Positions 1 to 10,741 of a stretch of 64,000 nt of DNA are shown piece by piece. Position numbers and translations under genes: made by a program. This DNA is from Microvirga terricola. Its GTDB lineage: Bacteria; Pseudomonadota; Alphaproteobacteria; Rhizobiales; Beijerinckiaceae. The notes below the pieces were generated by a model. That model made no database searches and was not told the origin of the DNA. It saw nothing but the letters and a program-made list of their open reading frames with translations. How positions within the stretch are numbered: position 1 is the stretch's first letter; the number at the start of each line of letters is the position of its first letter. Where the stretch lies: contig NZ_JAATJS010000004.1 in the NCBI RefSeq assembly GCF_011777495.1, positions 124,001-188,000 of the forward strand, read 5' to 3'.

Positions 1-244
1 ACAGCCAGAAGCCGGCAACCAGCTCGCGGGTCTCGGCGAAGGGCCCATCGATGACGGAGCGGTTCGGCCCGTCGAAGGCCACGCGCTTGCCCTGCGCCGA
101 GGGCTTCAATCCGTCGCCTGCCAGCATGATGCCGGCTTTGACCAGTTCCTCGTTGAACTTGCCCATGGCTTCGAGGAGCTCGGTCGTGGGCATGACGCCC
201 GCTTCGCTATCCTTCGTCGCCTTCACCATCACCATGACACGCAT
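1..244 (-). CDS. YciI/DGPF-family protein, 3' part cut by window edge
   Basis: The reading frame starts at ATG 244 on the minus strand and runs off the left edge, so only the first 81 codons are visible. It begins MRVMVMVKAT and contains DGPFAETRELVAGFW near the cut, the hallmark of the DGPF/YciI-like ferredoxin-fold family often annotated as PhnB-related. Members are small (about 120-140 residues) and often sit near ECF sigma factors; their biochemical role is mostly unknown. An AAAGGAG ribosome binding site lies just upstream of the ATG (about 250-260). Family assignment is firm, function is not. Confidence 0.8.
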   Translation of the reverse strand, partial: MRVMVMVKATKDSEAGVMPTTELLEAMGKFNEELVKAGIMLAGDGLKPSAQGKRVAFDGPNRSVIDGPFAETRELVAGFWL

Positions 245-682
245 CGTTTAGTCTCCTTTTGACACGGAGGCCGCAGGGTCTCCTTGCTGCTACGACGAAC
301 GGAAGACGGCGGAATCGACAGCTCGTCGAAAATTTTTGGGGTTGGGCGATCCGACAAGCAAGGCCATATGGTCGCAATACTCATCTCGCCAAGGCAGCGG
401 GAGCGCGCCGAATGGTGGGGCTACCGTCAGTCCGAAGGGCATGCCCCTTTCCGAAGGGCGGCCCCGAGGACGTTTCTGTAGCGTCTACGGAATGGCCGCT
501 CGGCGTAAACGGGGTTTGCGAAGCCGCGTCGAAACGCTTAAGTCATAACCGGCGCATGGCTAGGGGAGATCGCCAGCCTCGGCTATGCGACGATGCGGAA
601 AGGAAGCGGGCCGCGCCTCGGCGTGTCGTGCGGCTGGCTTCGGGTGCATAATCCGTTATGCCCGGCTCAAAGGTTTGAATTC
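245..682. other. Intergenic region between yciI-like gene and lipA
   Basis: This 438-bp stretch lies between divergently transcribed genes and should hold both promoters. The ribosome binding site of the minus-strand gene is at its left end. The open frames inside it are arginine-rich and match no family I recognise. No tRNA, repeat or strong terminator was seen. Confidence 0.5.
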
Positions 683-1642
683 ATGGCCGTCGTTCTCGAC
701 CTTCTGAACAAGGACAACCGTCCTCGCCACCCGGAAAAGGCGCATCGGCCCGATCAGCCTGTCCAGCAACGCAAGCCGGACTGGATCCGCGTGAAGGCTC
801 CCGGCTCGCCCAAATGGGCCGAGACCAACCGCATCGTGCGCGAGAACAAACTCGTGACGGTGTGCGAGGAGGCGGGCTGTCCCAATATCGGCGAGTGCTG
901 GGAAAAGAAGCACGCCACCTTCATGATCATGGGCGACACCTGCACGCGGGCCTGCGCCTTCTGCAACGTGAAGACCGGCTTGCCCGAAGCGCTCGATCCG
1001 CATGAGCCGGAGAACGTGGCGAAAGCGGTCGAAAAGCTCGGTCTCGAGCACGTGGTCATCACATCGGTCGACCGCGACGACCTGGCCGATGGTGGCGCGC
1101 AGCACTTTGCCGACGTGATCCACGCCATCCGCGCGCGCTCGCCCAAAACCACTATCGAGATTCTCACCCCCGATTTCCTGCGCAAGCCCGGCGCGCTGGA
1201 AGTCGTCGTCGCGGCGAAGCCCGACGTGTTCAACCACAACCTGGAAACCGTGCCGTCGAGGTACCTCAAGGTCCGTCCCGGCGCGCGCTATTTCCACTCC
1301 ATCCGTCTGCTCCAGCAGGTGAAGGAGATGGACCCCAACATCTTCACCAAATCCGGTATCATGGTGGGCTTGGGCGAAGAGCGGAACGAAGTGCTGCAGC
1401 TCATGGACGATCTGCGCTCGGCGGACGTGGATTTCATGACCATCGGCCAGTATCTCCAGCCGACCAAGAAGCATCATGAGGTGATCCAGTTCGTGACGCC
1501 GGACGAGTTCAAGGCCTATGAGACCACGGCCTACGCCAAGGGCTTCCTGCTCGTGTCCTCGACGCCGCTGACGCGCTCCTCGCATCATGCGGGCGAGGAC
1601 TTCGCGAAGCTCAAGGCCGCGCGTCTCTCCAAGATCGGCTGA
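683..1642 (+). CDS. lipA: Lipoyl synthase
   Basis: This 319-residue radical SAM enzyme inserts two sulfur atoms into octanoyl groups on the E2 and GCV-H proteins, giving lipoyl cofactors for pyruvate and 2-oxoglutarate dehydrogenases. The auxiliary cluster ligands C61, C66 and C72 ([12 protein letters not shown]) precede the radical SAM motif CTRACAFC with C87, C91 and C94. The C-terminal [10 protein letters not shown] carries the serine that ligates the auxiliary cluster. Length is normal for the family. I chose ATG 683 because the frame upstream (from 593) has no LipA-like sequence. A P-loop protein and a Coq10-like protein follow on the same strand. Confidence 0.97.
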   Translation: MAVVLDLLNKDNRPRHPEKAHRPDQPVQQRKPDWIRVKAPGSPKWAETNRIVRENKLVTVCEEAGCPNIGECWEKKHATFMIMGDTCTRACAFCNVKTGLPEALDPHEPENVAKAVEKLGLEHVVITSVDRDDLADGGAQHFADVIHAIRARSPKTTIEILTPDFLRKPGALEVVVAAKPDVFNHNLETVPSRYLKVRPGARYFHSIRLLQQVKEMDPNIFTKSGIMVGLGEERNEVLQLMDDLRSADVDFMTIGQYLQPTKKHHEVIQFVTPDEFKAYETTAYAKGFLLVSSTPLTRSSHHAGEDFAKLKAARLSKIG

Positions 1643-1662
1643 TCGTTTCTCGTGGACGGGCC

Positions 1663-2193
1663 ATGCGGCGCATTCTGGTCATCGGCAGCCCTGGAGCGGG
1701 CAAGAGCACCCTGGCGCGCCGCCTCGCGCAGCGCCTCGGCCTGCCGCTGATCCATCTCGACCGCGAATACTTTGGGCCCGGCTGGACCATGCCGCCGCGG
1801 GATGAGTGGCGGGAGAAGGTGAAAGGGCTTGCCGCCCGGCCGGAATGGGTCATGGACGGCAACTATGCCAGCACTTTTGACTTGCGCGTGCCGCGGGCGA
1901 CCGTCGTCATCTGGCTCGATGTCGGCCGCTGGCGCTGCCTTGCGAGCGTGACGTGGCGCGTGTTGAAAAACTACGGCCGGGTGCGGGACGATCTCGGCCC
2001 CGACTGCATCGAGAAGTTCGACTGGTCGTTCATGCGCTGGATCTGGAAATACCAAAAGGACATGCGCCCCAAGACCACCCGCATGCTTGCTCGGCTGCGG
2101 CCCGACCAGCAGCTTTTCGTCCTGCGCTCGCGCTCTCAGATTCCCTCGCTTGAGGAGACGCTTCTCTCCTCCGCTCCCGCCAAGGCCGCCTGA
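1663..2193 (+). CDS. P-loop nucleoside/adenylate kinase-like ATPase
   Basis: This 176-residue cytoplasmic protein starts MRRILVIGSPGAGKST, a Walker A motif at residues 8-16, followed by HLDREYF and WVMDGNY as in the FlaR/topology-modulation and adenylate-kinase-like family. The natural substrate of these proteins is unknown. It begins 20 bp after lipA and ends 2 bp before the next gene, so the three are probably cotranscribed. A link to lipoate or quinone metabolism is only suggested by position. Confidence 0.75.
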   Translation: MRRILVIGSPGAGKSTLARRLAQRLGLPLIHLDREYFGPGWTMPPRDEWREKVKGLAARPEWVMDGNYASTFDLRVPRATVVIWLDVGRWRCLASVTWRVLKNYGRVRDDLGPDCIEKFDWSFMRWIWKYQKDMRPKTTRMLARLRPDQQLFVLRSRSQIPSLEETLLSSAPAKAA

Positions 2194-2195
2194 CC

Positions 2196-2663
2196 ATGCC
2201 GTCCTTCCGCTCGTCACGCCCGGTCAAGCACACGCCCGCGCAGATGTTCGCTCTCGTGGCGGATGTGGAGCGCTATCCCGAATTCCTGCCGCTCTGCGAC
2301 GCCTTGCACATCGTCCGCCGCGCCCAGAGCGGAGAGGGCATCGAGACCATCGTCGCCGCCATGACCGTGGGCTACAAGGCGATCCGCGAAAGTTTTACGA
2401 GCCGCGTGACCCTCGACAATCCCCGCCTGCGTATCCAGGTGGAATACATCGACGGGCCGTTCAAATATCTCGAAAACCGCTGGACCTTCCGCGAAACGCC
2501 GACCGGCAGCGACGTGGAGTTCTACATCAACTACGAATTCAAGAGCTTTGCCCTCGGCCTCCTCATGGGCTCGGTCTTCGACAAGGCCTTTCACAAATTC
2601 GCGGAAGCGTTCGAGAAGCGGGCCGATGTCATCTACTCCCGCCCGTCGGAGCCCATCGGCTAA
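2196..2663 (+). CDS. Coq10/RatA-family ubiquinone-binding START protein
   Basis: This 155-residue protein belongs to the polyketide cyclase/START-like family that includes mitochondrial Coq10 and bacterial RatA. The N-terminal VKHTPAQMFALVADVERYPEF and the central YIDGPFKYLENRW are characteristic. Coq10 homologues bind ubiquinone in a hydrophobic pocket and support respiration. The RatA toxin label used in databases is a poor guide outside Escherichia coli. It is the last gene of the lipA group; the next genes are on the opposite strand. Confidence 0.85.
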   Translation: MPSFRSSRPVKHTPAQMFALVADVERYPEFLPLCDALHIVRRAQSGEGIETIVAAMTVGYKAIRESFTSRVTLDNPRLRIQVEYIDGPFKYLENRWTFRETPTGSDVEFYINYEFKSFALGLLMGSVFDKAFHKFAEAFEKRADVIYSRPSEPIG

Positions 2664-2666
2664 GCG

Positions 2667-3011
2667 TCAGAGCAGGAACTCGACGGCGTAAAGCACAAAC
2701 GTTCCCCCGCCCGAGATGCCGAAAAAGGCCGCAAGGCCCTTCAGAGGGGTTGAGGTGAAGAAGGGCGCGATGATCGAGCTCGCAAGAAGGATCATCTGAA
2801 GCGCGCAGGCGAACAGATAAAGTTCTTTCGAACGGTAGAACCAGCTCACGCTCGCCGATCCCCACGGATAGCAACCACGTCCGGCCCGAGGCTCGCCGCA
2901 GATGGAGGCGTCTACGGCGAGAAGAAAAACGTCCAGGGCCACGAGTAAAAGCGCCAACGCCAGCGCTTGAAACGCCAGTTCGGGATAAGACGGAAATCTC
3001 AGCCTCATCAT
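2667..3011 (-). CDS. Hypothetical small membrane protein
   Basis: About 114 residues when started at the ATG at 3011 (MMRLRFPSYPEL). Three hydrophobic stretches can be seen: ALALALLLVALDVFLLAV, LYLFACALQMILLASSII and a C-terminal GISGGGTFVLYAVEFLL. A cysteine pair lies in the first loop (SICGEPRAGRGCYPW). I do not recognise the family. It lies 10 bp downstream of cinA on the same strand and may be cotranscribed. It converges with the Coq10-like gene, the two stops being only 3 bp apart. Confidence 0.6.
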   Translation of the reverse strand: MMRLRFPSYPELAFQALALALLLVALDVFLLAVDASICGEPRAGRGCYPWGSASVSWFYRSKELYLFACALQMILLASSIIAPFFTSTPLKGLAAFFGISGGGTFVLYAVEFLL

Positions 3012-3021
3012 AGCGATACGC

Positions 3022-3519
3022 TCAGTTAAGAGTGATCGCCCCCTCAAGAAGCATCAAGGCATCCGATACGGCGCTGCGGCGGACGCTCTCACGGCCGATA
3101 TCACCATAGTGCCTCATTAAGACTTTAATCTTATCATCCTTCTTGGCCAATGCAAAATGCACCAGCCCGACCGGCTTTGTCGCCGTTCCTCCGGTCGGTC
3201 CTGCAATGCCGGTAATCGCGACCGCCACATCCGCCTTGGAGTGCTTTAGCGCTCCCTCGGCCATCGCCCGCGCCACCGGCTCGCTCACCGCGCCGTGCTG
3301 CGCAATCAGCTCCGCCGGTACGCCGAGCAGTTCCGTCTTCGCCTCGTTGGAATAAGTGACGAAGCCGCGTTCCACCACTTTGGACGAGCCTGCTATCTCG
3401 GTCAGAAGCCCCGCCACCAATCCGCCGGTGCAGGACTCGGCCGTCGCGATCATCAGGCCTTCCTTCTCGTAGGCCTTCAGAAGCGCCGCCGCCCGGTCCT
3501 TCCAATCCAGCGGGATCAT
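3022..3519 (-). CDS. CinA-family nicotinamide-nucleotide amidohydrolase
   Basis: This 165-residue protein matches the stand-alone C-terminal CinA domain (PncC), which deamidates nicotinamide mononucleotide to nicotinic acid mononucleotide in NAD recycling. [21 protein letters not shown] and [10 protein letters not shown] are the signature motifs. The start at 3519 (MIPLDWKD) overlaps the stop of ispDF in an ATGA arrangement, so translation is probably coupled. The frame extends further upstream but lies entirely within ispDF. Confidence 0.93.
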   Translation of the reverse strand: MIPLDWKDRAAALLKAYEKEGLMIATAESCTGGLVAGLLTEIAGSSKVVERGFVTYSNEAKTELLGVPAELIAQHGAVSEPVARAMAEGALKHSKADVAVAITGIAGPTGGTATKPVGLVHFALAKKDDKIKVLMRHYGDIGRESVRRSAVSDALMLLEGAITLN

Positions 3520-4712
3520 TCCACTCTCTCCGGCACACGGATCGTGGCGGCCGCCTGCGCCGCGATCCCTTCGCCACGCCCCGTAAATCCGAGCTTCTCC
3601 GTCGTCGTCGCTTTCAGCGACACCTGATCGAGACGCAAGCCGGTGATCTGCGCAATCCGCTGACGCATCGCTTCCCGGTAAGGGCCGAGACGAGGCCTCT
3701 CGCACAGCAGCGTCGCGTCGAGGTGGTCGACCACTCCGCCACGCTGCCGCACAAGGTCAACGGCATGCGCGAGGAAACGATCCGACGCCGCACCCTTCCA
3801 TTGCGGATCGCTCGGCGGAAAATGCGTGCCGATATCGCCATCGGCCAACGCACCGAGAATGGCGTCGGTGAGGGCGTGCAGGATCACATCGCCATCGGAA
3901 TGCGCCAGCACGCCCCGGTCGTGCGGAACCTTGATGCCGCCGAGCCAGACATGATCGCCATCCGTAAAGGCATGGACGTCGAAGCCGGTGCCAAGGCGGG
4001 TCAGATAAGTCATCGCGTGATCCTTCAAACGCCGCTCCGCCTCTTTGAAGTCGGCGGAATGGGTCAACTTGATATTCGCGGGGTCGCCCTCAAAGACATG
4101 GACGGAAAGCTCCGCCCATTCCGCGAGCGCCCCGTCGTCGGTGAAAGCGTGGAGTCCTGAGATGGCAGCCTTCCGATGGGCTTCCAGCAGATCGCCGAAA
4201 CGGAATGCTTGCGGTGTCTGGATGGCTCGCAGAGTAGCGCGCTCCGGGGTCGACAAAACTTCTCCCTGCTGACCGACCACCTTAATTGTATCGGTCACCG
4301 TCGTGCCAGGGACGGCAGCTCCGGAGCGCCGCGCCGCCGCGATGGCCCGGCCGATGAGGGCGGAGCTGACAAAGGGGCGTGCCGCATCGTGCACCAGAAC
4401 GATCTCGGGCGCGGTTTCGGCGAGCGCTTCGAGCCCTTCGCGGGCCGAATCCTGCCGTGTCTCACCCCCCAGGGCATGAGGGAGAATTGCATCACGAAGA
4501 GAGGGGGGCAGGAGGTCGATGCTGGCCTGGTAGAGGTCCAGGTCATTCGGGTGAATCACGACGATTGTCCGGTCCACCTGCGGATGCGCGAGGAACGCCT
4601 GAAGCGTCCGGGCCAGGACAGGCTGTCCATCCAGGAGCCGATACTGCTTGGGAACACCTTCTCCGGCCCTGGAACCACGTCCTGCGGCAACGATGAGGAC
4701 GGCGACTGACAT
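3516..4712 (-). CDS. ispDF: Bifunctional IspD/IspF of the MEP isoprenoid pathway
   Basis: This 398-residue fusion carries 2-C-methyl-D-erythritol 4-phosphate cytidylyltransferase (residues 1 to about 230, with [12 protein letters not shown] and HDAARPFV) and 2-C-methyl-D-erythritol 2,4-cyclodiphosphate synthase (about 238 to the end, with GFDVHAF metal ligands, HSDGDV and [17 protein letters not shown]). The fused form is common in alphaproteobacteria. The start at 4712 ([11 protein letters not shown]) puts the nucleotide-binding motif at the N-terminus as expected; a longer in-frame start at 4766 adds only non-homologous residues. It is divergent from dusB. Confidence 0.97.
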   Translation of the reverse strand: MSVAVLIVAAGRGSRAGEGVPKQYRLLDGQPVLARTLQAFLAHPQVDRTIVVIHPNDLDLYQASIDLLPPSLRDAILPHALGGETRQDSAREGLEALAETAPEIVLVHDAARPFVSSALIGRAIAAARRSGAAVPGTTVTDTIKVVGQQGEVLSTPERATLRAIQTPQAFRFGDLLEAHRKAAISGLHAFTDDGALAEWAELSVHVFEGDPANIKLTHSADFKEAERRLKDHAMTYLTRLGTGFDVHAFTDGDHVWLGGIKVPHDRGVLAHSDGDVILHALTDAILGALADGDIGTHFPPSDPQWKGAASDRFLAHAVDLVRQRGGVVDHLDATLLCERPRLGPYREAMRQRIAQITGLRLDQVSLKATTTEKLGFTGRGEGIAAQAAATIRVPERVE

Positions 4713-4831
4713 GGGAACGCTCTCTCTAGTTCCAGCCGTCCTAAGCCCCGAACCGGCGGAAGGCAAATGGCAGAGGCGCCGGAAACTGTAGGGCTTGCGT
4801 TGCAGGTCGATTTGGCTATTTGTTGGGCAGA

Positions 4832-5851
4832 ATGAAAGTTGATCATAAAATAGGCGGATCGAGTTTCAAGATCGGCTCGGTCGAGATCGAGACCGGAGCC
4901 GTCCTCGCGCCTTTGTCCGGCGTGACGGATGTTGCTTTTCGGCGCATCGCCAAGCGGCTTGGGGCGAGCCTCGTCGTGTCCGAAATGGTCGCGTCCGATG
5001 AACTCGTTCAGGGTTCGGAGGAAGCGCAGCTTCGGGCGGAGGGGACCGGCATCGAGCCGCATGTCGTCCAGCTCGCGGGCTGTGCGCCGGAGTGGATGGC
5101 CCGCGCCGTCCGCGTTGCCGAGGATGCCGGCGCTCGCATCATCGACATCAATATGGGTTGCCCCGCCAAGCGGGTGATCGGTGGATATGCGGGTTCGGCG
5201 CTGATGCGCGACCTCGATCATGCCTGCCGGCTCATCGAGGCGTCGGTGCAGGCCGCGAGCGTTCCGGTGACCGTCAAGATGCGGTTGGGCTGGGATCATA
5301 CGACGATCAATGCGCCCGAACTTGCGCGGCGGGCGGAAGCTCTCGGCGTCAGCGCCGTGACGGTGCACGGACGCACGCGTCAGCAATTCTACAAGGGCAG
5401 TGCCGATTGGAGCGCTATCGCACCGGTCGTCGAGGCCGTGAAGATCCCGGTGATCGCCAATGGCGATATCGGATCGCTTGACGACGCGCAAAGCTGCCTA
5501 CGGGCGTCGGGGGCTGCCGCCGTTATGATCGGGCGGTCCGCCGTCGGCAGACCCTGGCTCGTCGGGCAGATCGGTGCGGCATTGCAGGGACGTCTGGTTC
5601 CCGATCCCGAGCCTGAAGAGATGATGGCTCTTGCTATTGAGCACTATGAAGGCCTCTTGTCCCTTTACGGCCACCAGGTCGGCGTCCGTCACGCCCGCAA
5701 GCATCTGGCAGCTTATGCCGATGTTGCGATGGCTTCGGGTTTCCAGATCCCGCAAGGCGTCCGGGCCGTGCTCGTGACGTCGGACCAACCTCAAACCGTT
5801 ATCAGCCTCCTGCGCGCTGTCTATGCCGAGCCCGAGAGGAGAGTGGCATGA
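4832..5851 (+). CDS. dusB: tRNA-dihydrouridine synthase B (NifR3)
   Basis: This 339-residue FMN enzyme reduces uridine in the tRNA D-loop. LAPLSGVTD at the N-terminus binds FMN, and [10 protein letters not shown] contains the catalytic cysteine. IANGDI and [11 protein letters not shown] are phosphate-binding loops. I use ATG 4832; an in-frame TTG at 4820 is possible. The gene was first named nifR3 because it precedes ntrB in many alphaproteobacteria, as here: its stop overlaps the ntrB start by 4 bp. Confidence 0.96.
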   Translation: MKVDHKIGGSSFKIGSVEIETGAVLAPLSGVTDVAFRRIAKRLGASLVVSEMVASDELVQGSEEAQLRAEGTGIEPHVVQLAGCAPEWMARAVRVAEDAGARIIDINMGCPAKRVIGGYAGSALMRDLDHACRLIEASVQAASVPVTVKMRLGWDHTTINAPELARRAEALGVSAVTVHGRTRQQFYKGSADWSAIAPVVEAVKIPVIANGDIGSLDDAQSCLRASGAAAVMIGRSAVGRPWLVGQIGAALQGRLVPDPEPEEMMALAIEHYEGLLSLYGHQVGVRHARKHLAAYADVAMASGFQIPQGVRAVLVTSDQPQTVISLLRAVYAEPERRVA

Positions 5852-6948
5852 CGGCGGGCATCAACGATCTCATCATGAATGCGCTGCCGCTGCCGGTTCT
5901 GACCATCGGCGAGGGGCATCGCGTGATGCATGCAAACGCCGCGGCCGAGGCTTTCTTCGACATGAGTCTGCGTATGATGCAGCGGCAAAATCTATCTGAT
6001 TTCATTCCATTCGGGTCGCCTGTTATGGCACTGGTTGAGGATGTTCGCCAGCGCGGCGCGAGCGTTAGCGAGCATCGGGTGGATATCGGCGGCCCCCGCA
6101 TCGGCACAGAGCGGATCGTCGATGTGTTCGCGACGCCTCTGGGCGATGACAGCGACGACGTCGTCATCATGCTCCAAGAACGCACCATTGCCGACAAGAT
6201 GGATCGCCAATTGACCCATCGCGGAGCCGCGCGCTCGATCACCGCGCTTGGAGCGATGCTGGCGCATGAGATCAAGAATCCGCTTTCCGGCATTCGCGGC
6301 GCGGCGCAGCTGCTTGAGCAGTCAGCGGATGAGGATGACCGCGTCCTGACGCGTCTTATTTGCGCTGAGACGGACCGCATCGTGAAACTCGTCGAGCGCA
6401 TGGAGCTTTTCGGCGAAGAGCGTCCGGTTGAGAGAGGTCCGGTCAACGTTCACGGCGTGCTCGACCACGTGAAGCGTCTCGCTCAATCAGGCTTCGCGCG
6501 GCATATCCGTTTCGTCGAGAACTACGACCCTTCGCTTCCGCCTGTTCTCGGCAATCGCGATCAGCTGATTCAGGTCATTCTCAATCTGGTCAAGAACGCG
6601 GCCGAAGCCATCGGCATTGACGCGACGGATGGCGAAATCGTCCTGTCGACCGCGTTTCGGACAGGCGTCAGGCTGCAAGTGCCTGGTGCGCGTGAGCGCG
6701 TCAGCCTGCCTATCGAATTGAGCGTCAGCGACAACGGACCCGGCGTGCCGCAAGAGCTGATGAGCGACCTTTTTGACCCCTTCGTCACGACGAAGGTTCA
6801 GGGCAGTGGTCTTGGACTCGCCTTGGTGGCGAAGATCGTAGGCGACCACGGCGGCATTGTCGAATGCGAGCCGGTGCCCAGACGCACGACTTTCCGAATT
6901 CTCCTGCCGATGCATCGCGCCAACGATGGCCGCGAGGCTGATATGTGA
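5848..6948 (+). CDS. ntrB: Nitrogen sensor histidine kinase NtrB
   Basis: This 366-residue soluble kinase phosphorylates or dephosphorylates NtrC in response to PII. An N-terminal PAS domain (to about residue 120) precedes the H box [19 protein letters not shown], the N box [12 protein letters not shown], and G boxes DNGPGVP and GSGLGLALV. No membrane segment is present, as expected. It overlaps dusB (ATGA) and is followed 10 bp later by ntrC. Confidence 0.96.
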   Translation: MTAGINDLIMNALPLPVLTIGEGHRVMHANAAAEAFFDMSLRMMQRQNLSDFIPFGSPVMALVEDVRQRGASVSEHRVDIGGPRIGTERIVDVFATPLGDDSDDVVIMLQERTIADKMDRQLTHRGAARSITALGAMLAHEIKNPLSGIRGAAQLLEQSADEDDRVLTRLICAETDRIVKLVERMELFGEERPVERGPVNVHGVLDHVKRLAQSGFARHIRFVENYDPSLPPVLGNRDQLIQVILNLVKNAAEAIGIDATDGEIVLSTAFRTGVRLQVPGARERVSLPIELSVSDNGPGVPQELMSDLFDPFVTTKVQGSGLGLALVAKIVGDHGGIVECEPVPRRTTFRILLPMHRANDGREADM

Positions 6949-6958
6949 GGCCGAGCCC

Positions 6959-8413
6959 ATGCCGAGTGGACAGATCCTTCTTGCAGACGACGACGCTGCC
7001 ATCCGGACCGTGCTGAACCAGGCGCTGTCGCGGGCGGGCTATGAGGTCCGCTCGACGAGCAACGCCGCAACGCTGTGGCGGTGGGTTGCTCAAGGGGAGG
7101 GTGATCTCGTCATTACCGACGTGATGATGCCCGACGAGAACGCCTTCGATCTTCTTCCTCGCATCAAGAAGCTGCGGCCCGATCTGCCCATCGTGGTCAT
7201 GAGCGCGCAGAACACCTTCATGACCGCGATCAAGGCCTCTGAGCGCGGGGCTTACGAATACCTGCCGAAGCCCTTTGACCTGAAGGAATTGGTCGCAGTC
7301 GTTGGTCGGGCCCTGTCGCGGCCGCGTGTTCTATCCAACCCCAGCTCCTCCGGCGAGAATGAGGATATCCCGCTCATCGGCCGCTCTCATGCCATGCAGG
7401 AGATCTATCGCGCGCTTGCTCGCCTGATGCCGACGGACCTGACGGTGATGATCACCGGCGAGTCCGGGACCGGCAAGGAGCTCGTGGCCCGCGCACTGCA
7501 CGACTACGGCAAGCGGCGTCAGGGGCCATTCGTGGCAGTCAACATGGCGGCCATTCCGCGGGAGTTGATCGAGTCGGAGCTGTTCGGCCACGAGAAGGGG
7601 GCGTTCACCGGCGCGACAGCGCGCAATACGGGTCGTTTCGAGCAGGCCGAGGGCGGCACTCTGTTTCTCGACGAGATTGGCGACATGCCGATGGAGGCGC
7701 AGACCCGTCTTCTCCGCGTGCTGCAGCAGGGCGAATATACGACCGTCGGCGGACGGGTGCCGATCAAGACCAATGTCCGCATCATCGCAGCGACGAACAA
7801 GGACTTACGGGTCCTGATCCAACAGGGTCTTTTCCGCGAGGACCTCTTTTTCCGCCTCAACGTCGTGCCATTGCGCCTGCCGCCGCTGCGTGAAAGGGTC
7901 GAGGACATTCCCGATCTCGTCCGACACTTCTTCGTGCTGGTTGAGAAGGAAGGGCTGTCCCGCAAGCAGCTTGACGTGGAGGCGATGGATCGCCTGAAGC
8001 GCTATCGCTGGCCCGGAAACGTCCGCGAACTCGAAAATCTGATCCGCCGCCTGGCGGCGCTTTATCCGCAGGACACGATCACGGGAGCGATCGTCGACGC
8101 GGAACTCGATGCGCAGCCGATGCCGGCCGTGCAGCCGGCGGGCAAATCGGTTCAGGCTGCGGCCTCGGAAGGCTTGTCCGACGCGGTCGAGCGCCATCTG
8201 GCGGAATACTTCTCCGGTTACAAGGACTCTCTCCCGCCACCCGGCCTGTACCACCGAATCCTCCGGGAGATTGAGGGGCCCTTGATCGGCGCAGCGCTCG
8301 CGGCCACCCGCGGAAATCAGATCCGTGCCGCAGAACTGCTCGGGGTCAATCGCAACACTTTGAGGAAAAAGGTTCGCAACCTAGAGTTGATGGTCGTCCG
8401 CACGAGCCGGTAG
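6959..8413 (+). CDS. ntrC: Nitrogen response regulator NtrC
   Basis: This 484-residue sigma-54 activator has a receiver domain ([14 protein letters not shown], then [15 protein letters not shown] with the phosphoacceptor Asp), a AAA+ domain with Walker A GESGTGKE and the sigma-54 contact motif GAFTGA, and a C-terminal Fis-type helix-turn-helix ([20 protein letters not shown]). It turns on nitrogen-scavenging genes. ATG 6959 was chosen because the receiver domain begins directly after it; the upstream frame overlaps ntrB and is not homologous. Confidence 0.97.
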   Translation: MPSGQILLADDDAAIRTVLNQALSRAGYEVRSTSNAATLWRWVAQGEGDLVITDVMMPDENAFDLLPRIKKLRPDLPIVVMSAQNTFMTAIKASERGAYEYLPKPFDLKELVAVVGRALSRPRVLSNPSSSGENEDIPLIGRSHAMQEIYRALARLMPTDLTVMITGESGTGKELVARALHDYGKRRQGPFVAVNMAAIPRELIESELFGHEKGAFTGATARNTGRFEQAEGGTLFLDEIGDMPMEAQTRLLRVLQQGEYTTVGGRVPIKTNVRIIAATNKDLRVLIQQGLFREDLFFRLNVVPLRLPPLRERVEDIPDLVRHFFVLVEKEGLSRKQLDVEAMDRLKRYRWPGNVRELENLIRRLAALYPQDTITGAIVDAELDAQPMPAVQPAGKSVQAAASEGLSDAVERHLAEYFSGYKDSLPPPGLYHRILREIEGPLIGAALAATRGNQIRAAELLGVNRNTLRKKVRNLELMVVRTSR

Positions 8414-8464
8414 CTGTAATAATTTGACCACAGTGTTGTGATGGTGCATCACCCGTAACCAAGG

Positions 8465-10741
8465 GTGCCAGCGAGCGCCGCTTTCACGGGGCAGGTCTTG
8501 CTTAATCAAGACAACCAATCACAACGCCAACAGAGCGATGCGGCGCAACGCAGCTTCGGCTGGTTTGGGCCGTTTGCGGTGCTCACGGCGCTTGCCTCGG
8601 CACTGGCGACCTTCCTTGTGCTCGCGGGCGCGACCCCGATTCTGCCGACTCACGACGTGGTTCTGTGGGTCTTCTTCTTCAATGGCGCCCTGATCGTCCT
8701 GCTCCTTGGCATTGTCGCGTGGCAGACGAGAAAGCTGATGCGCGAACGCCGGGCCGGTGCAGCGGGGGCTGGCCTTCATGTGCGGATCGTCGGCCTGTTC
8801 AGCCTGGTCGCGGTCCTTCCCGCCATCCTGGTGGCGGTGGTTGCGACTGTCACCCTGGAACGAGGTCTCGATCCCTGGTTTACCGGGTCCATCAAGGACC
8901 TGATGTTCAACACCGTTGAAATTGCGCGCTCTTACCGGGAACTGCAGTGCCGCACGCTGGCACGCGAAACCCAGCTCATGGCGGCGGATCTCAATCGCGC
9001 CAAGGTGCTCTACGACGCCGACCGCAAGGTCTTTCGCGACTTCATGAACTCGCGCGCGGTCTTTCTGGGATTCCCGCTTGCGATGATCCTCGAGCCCGAT
9101 GGATCGGTCGTCGAGAAACTGGAGGCAAGACCCCTCGAGGGCGTGCCGCAGCCGACGAAGGAAGATCTCGACGAGGCGAGCGACAAGGAGGCTCTTTGCC
9201 TCTTTCCGCGCAGCGGCAATGTTTTCCGGTCTGTCCTGAAGCTTGAGGCGCATGGGGGGCGCATTCTCTATGTCGCCCGCGAGGTCGACCCTCGGGCCGT
9301 CGAATTCCCGCCCGCAGCCGAAGCCGGTGTCGCCTTCTATGAGGCCTTGGAACAAAAGAAGGTAGGCATTCAGGTCGCCTTTGCGTCCATGTTCACGCTG
9401 ATCGCCGTCATTGTGCTTCTGTCGGCGATCTGGTTCGGGCTGAATTTCGCAAATCGGCTCATAGCCCCCATTCGCCGGCTCATCCACGCGACCGATCAGG
9501 TCGCAAGCGGCAATTTCTATGTTCAAGTGCCGGTGCGAAGAGGCGAGGGCGACCTCGCTCACCTGGGCGAAACCTTCAATAAGATGACGTCGGAGTTGCG
9601 CCATCAGCATGATGGACTGACCGCCGCCAGCGATCTCATCGACCGTCGCCGTCGCTTTACCGAGGCGGTCCTCGCCGGTGTGTCCGCGGGTGTGATCGGC
9701 ATCGATGCGCAGGGCATCATTACCATCGCAAACCCGTCCACAGAGGCGCTTCTGGGCACTCCGCTCGACGATCTCTTGGGCCATCCCATCACGACCATCC
9801 TTCCGGAAGTCGCGATGCTCGTCGCCGAAATGGGCGCCAGCCGCCAGCGTCTCGCGCAGCAGCAAATTCAGATCACGCGCAAGGGCAAGGAGCGGACCAT
9901 CAACGTCCGCGTGACCAGCGAGCATTCACGTATGGAAGAGAGGGATCTCGTCATCACGCTCGACGACATCACCGATCTGGTGGCTGCACAGCGCACCTCC
10001 GCCTGGGCCGACGTCGCGCGACGCATCGCGCACGAGATCAAGAATCCGCTGACGCCGATCCAACTCTCGGCCGAGCGCATCCGCCGTAAGTACGGCAAGG
10101 TCATCGTGACGGACCGCGATGTGTTCGATCAATGCACGGACACGATCATTCGGCAGGTCGATGACATCAAGCGTATGGTGGATGAGTTCTCTTCATTCGC
10201 GCGGATGCCGAAACCCACCATCGGGGACGAGGATCTGGTGGAGACGATCCGGCAGGTGGTTTTCATGATGCGGATCGCGCATACCGAGATTCAGTTCGTC
10301 GATCAGCTCCCCTCACGCCCCGTTGTTGCGCCCTTCGACCGACGGCTGTTGTCTCAGGCCGTCACCAATATCGTGAAGAATGCGACCGAGGCGATTGCCG
10401 CTGTTCCCGAGCCGGAGCGGGGCAAGGGTCAAATCTCGGTGCTGCTGGATGACACACATCCCGATTATCTGATTTTGGCCGTGACCGATAACGGCAAAGG
10501 CTTTCCGGTCGAGGGGCGGCAGCGTCTTCTGGAGCCTTACATGACGACCCGCGAGGGCGGCACGGGGCTCGGCCTGCCGATCGTGAGTAAGATTTTGGAA
10601 GAGCATGGTGGGGGCATGGATCTCGTCGACAACCCCGCAGGACGTGGCGGACAAGTCCGCATGTGGATACCGAAGATTAAAACAGTGGCGAATGAAGAAA
10701 CGGTCGGCGCCCGAACCGACACGCAGAGGGCGAGCATATGA
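8465..10741 (+). CDS. ntrY: Membrane nitrogen/redox sensor kinase NtrY
   Basis: This histidine kinase of about 758 residues has four hydrophobic segments in the N-terminal half: ALASALATFLVLAG, WVFFFNGALIVLLLGIVAW, FSLVAVLPAILVAVVATV and MFTLIAVIVLLSAIWFG. A periplasmic loop separates the last two. A HAMP region, a PAS domain, the H box [18 protein letters not shown] and ATPase boxes (DNGKGFP, GGTGLGLPIV) follow. NtrY pairs with NtrX. The GTG at 8465 is one of several possible starts, all before the first membrane segment. The stop overlaps the ntrX start (ATGA). Confidence 0.94.
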   Translation: MPASAAFTGQVLLNQDNQSQRQQSDAAQRSFGWFGPFAVLTALASALATFLVLAGATPILPTHDVVLWVFFFNGALIVLLLGIVAWQTRKLMRERRAGAAGAGLHVRIVGLFSLVAVLPAILVAVVATVTLERGLDPWFTGSIKDLMFNTVEIARSYRELQCRTLARETQLMAADLNRAKVLYDADRKVFRDFMNSRAVFLGFPLAMILEPDGSVVEKLEARPLEGVPQPTKEDLDEASDKEALCLFPRSGNVFRSVLKLEAHGGRILYVAREVDPRAVEFPPAAEAGVAFYEALEQKKVGIQVAFASMFTLIAVIVLLSAIWFGLNFANRLIAPIRRLIHATDQVASGNFYVQVPVRRGEGDLAHLGETFNKMTSELRHQHDGLTAASDLIDRRRRFTEAVLAGVSAGVIGIDAQGIITIANPSTEALLGTPLDDLLGHPITTILPEVAMLVAEMGASRQRLAQQQIQITRKGKERTINVRVTSEHSRMEERDLVITLDDITDLVAAQRTSAWADVARRIAHEIKNPLTPIQLSAERIRRKYGKVIVTDRDVFDQCTDTIIRQVDDIKRMVDEFSSFARMPKPTIGDEDLVETIRQVVFMMRIAHTEIQFVDQLPSRPVVAPFDRRLLSQAVTNIVKNATEAIAAVPEPERGKGQISVLLDDTHPDYLILAVTDNGKGFPVEGRQRLLEPYMTTREGGTGLGLPIVSKILEEHGGGMDLVDNPAGRGGQVRMWIPKIKTVANEETVGARTDTQRASI

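Noticed and set aside
656-1588. 310-codon minus-strand frame opposite lipA
   Set aside because: An antisense shadow in GC-rich DNA; LipA motifs are complete on the plus strand.
8519-9925. 468-codon minus-strand frame opposite ntrY
   Set aside because: It mirrors the ntrY coding strand, is rich in Arg/His/Asp/Gly with no family motifs, and ntrY is unmistakable.
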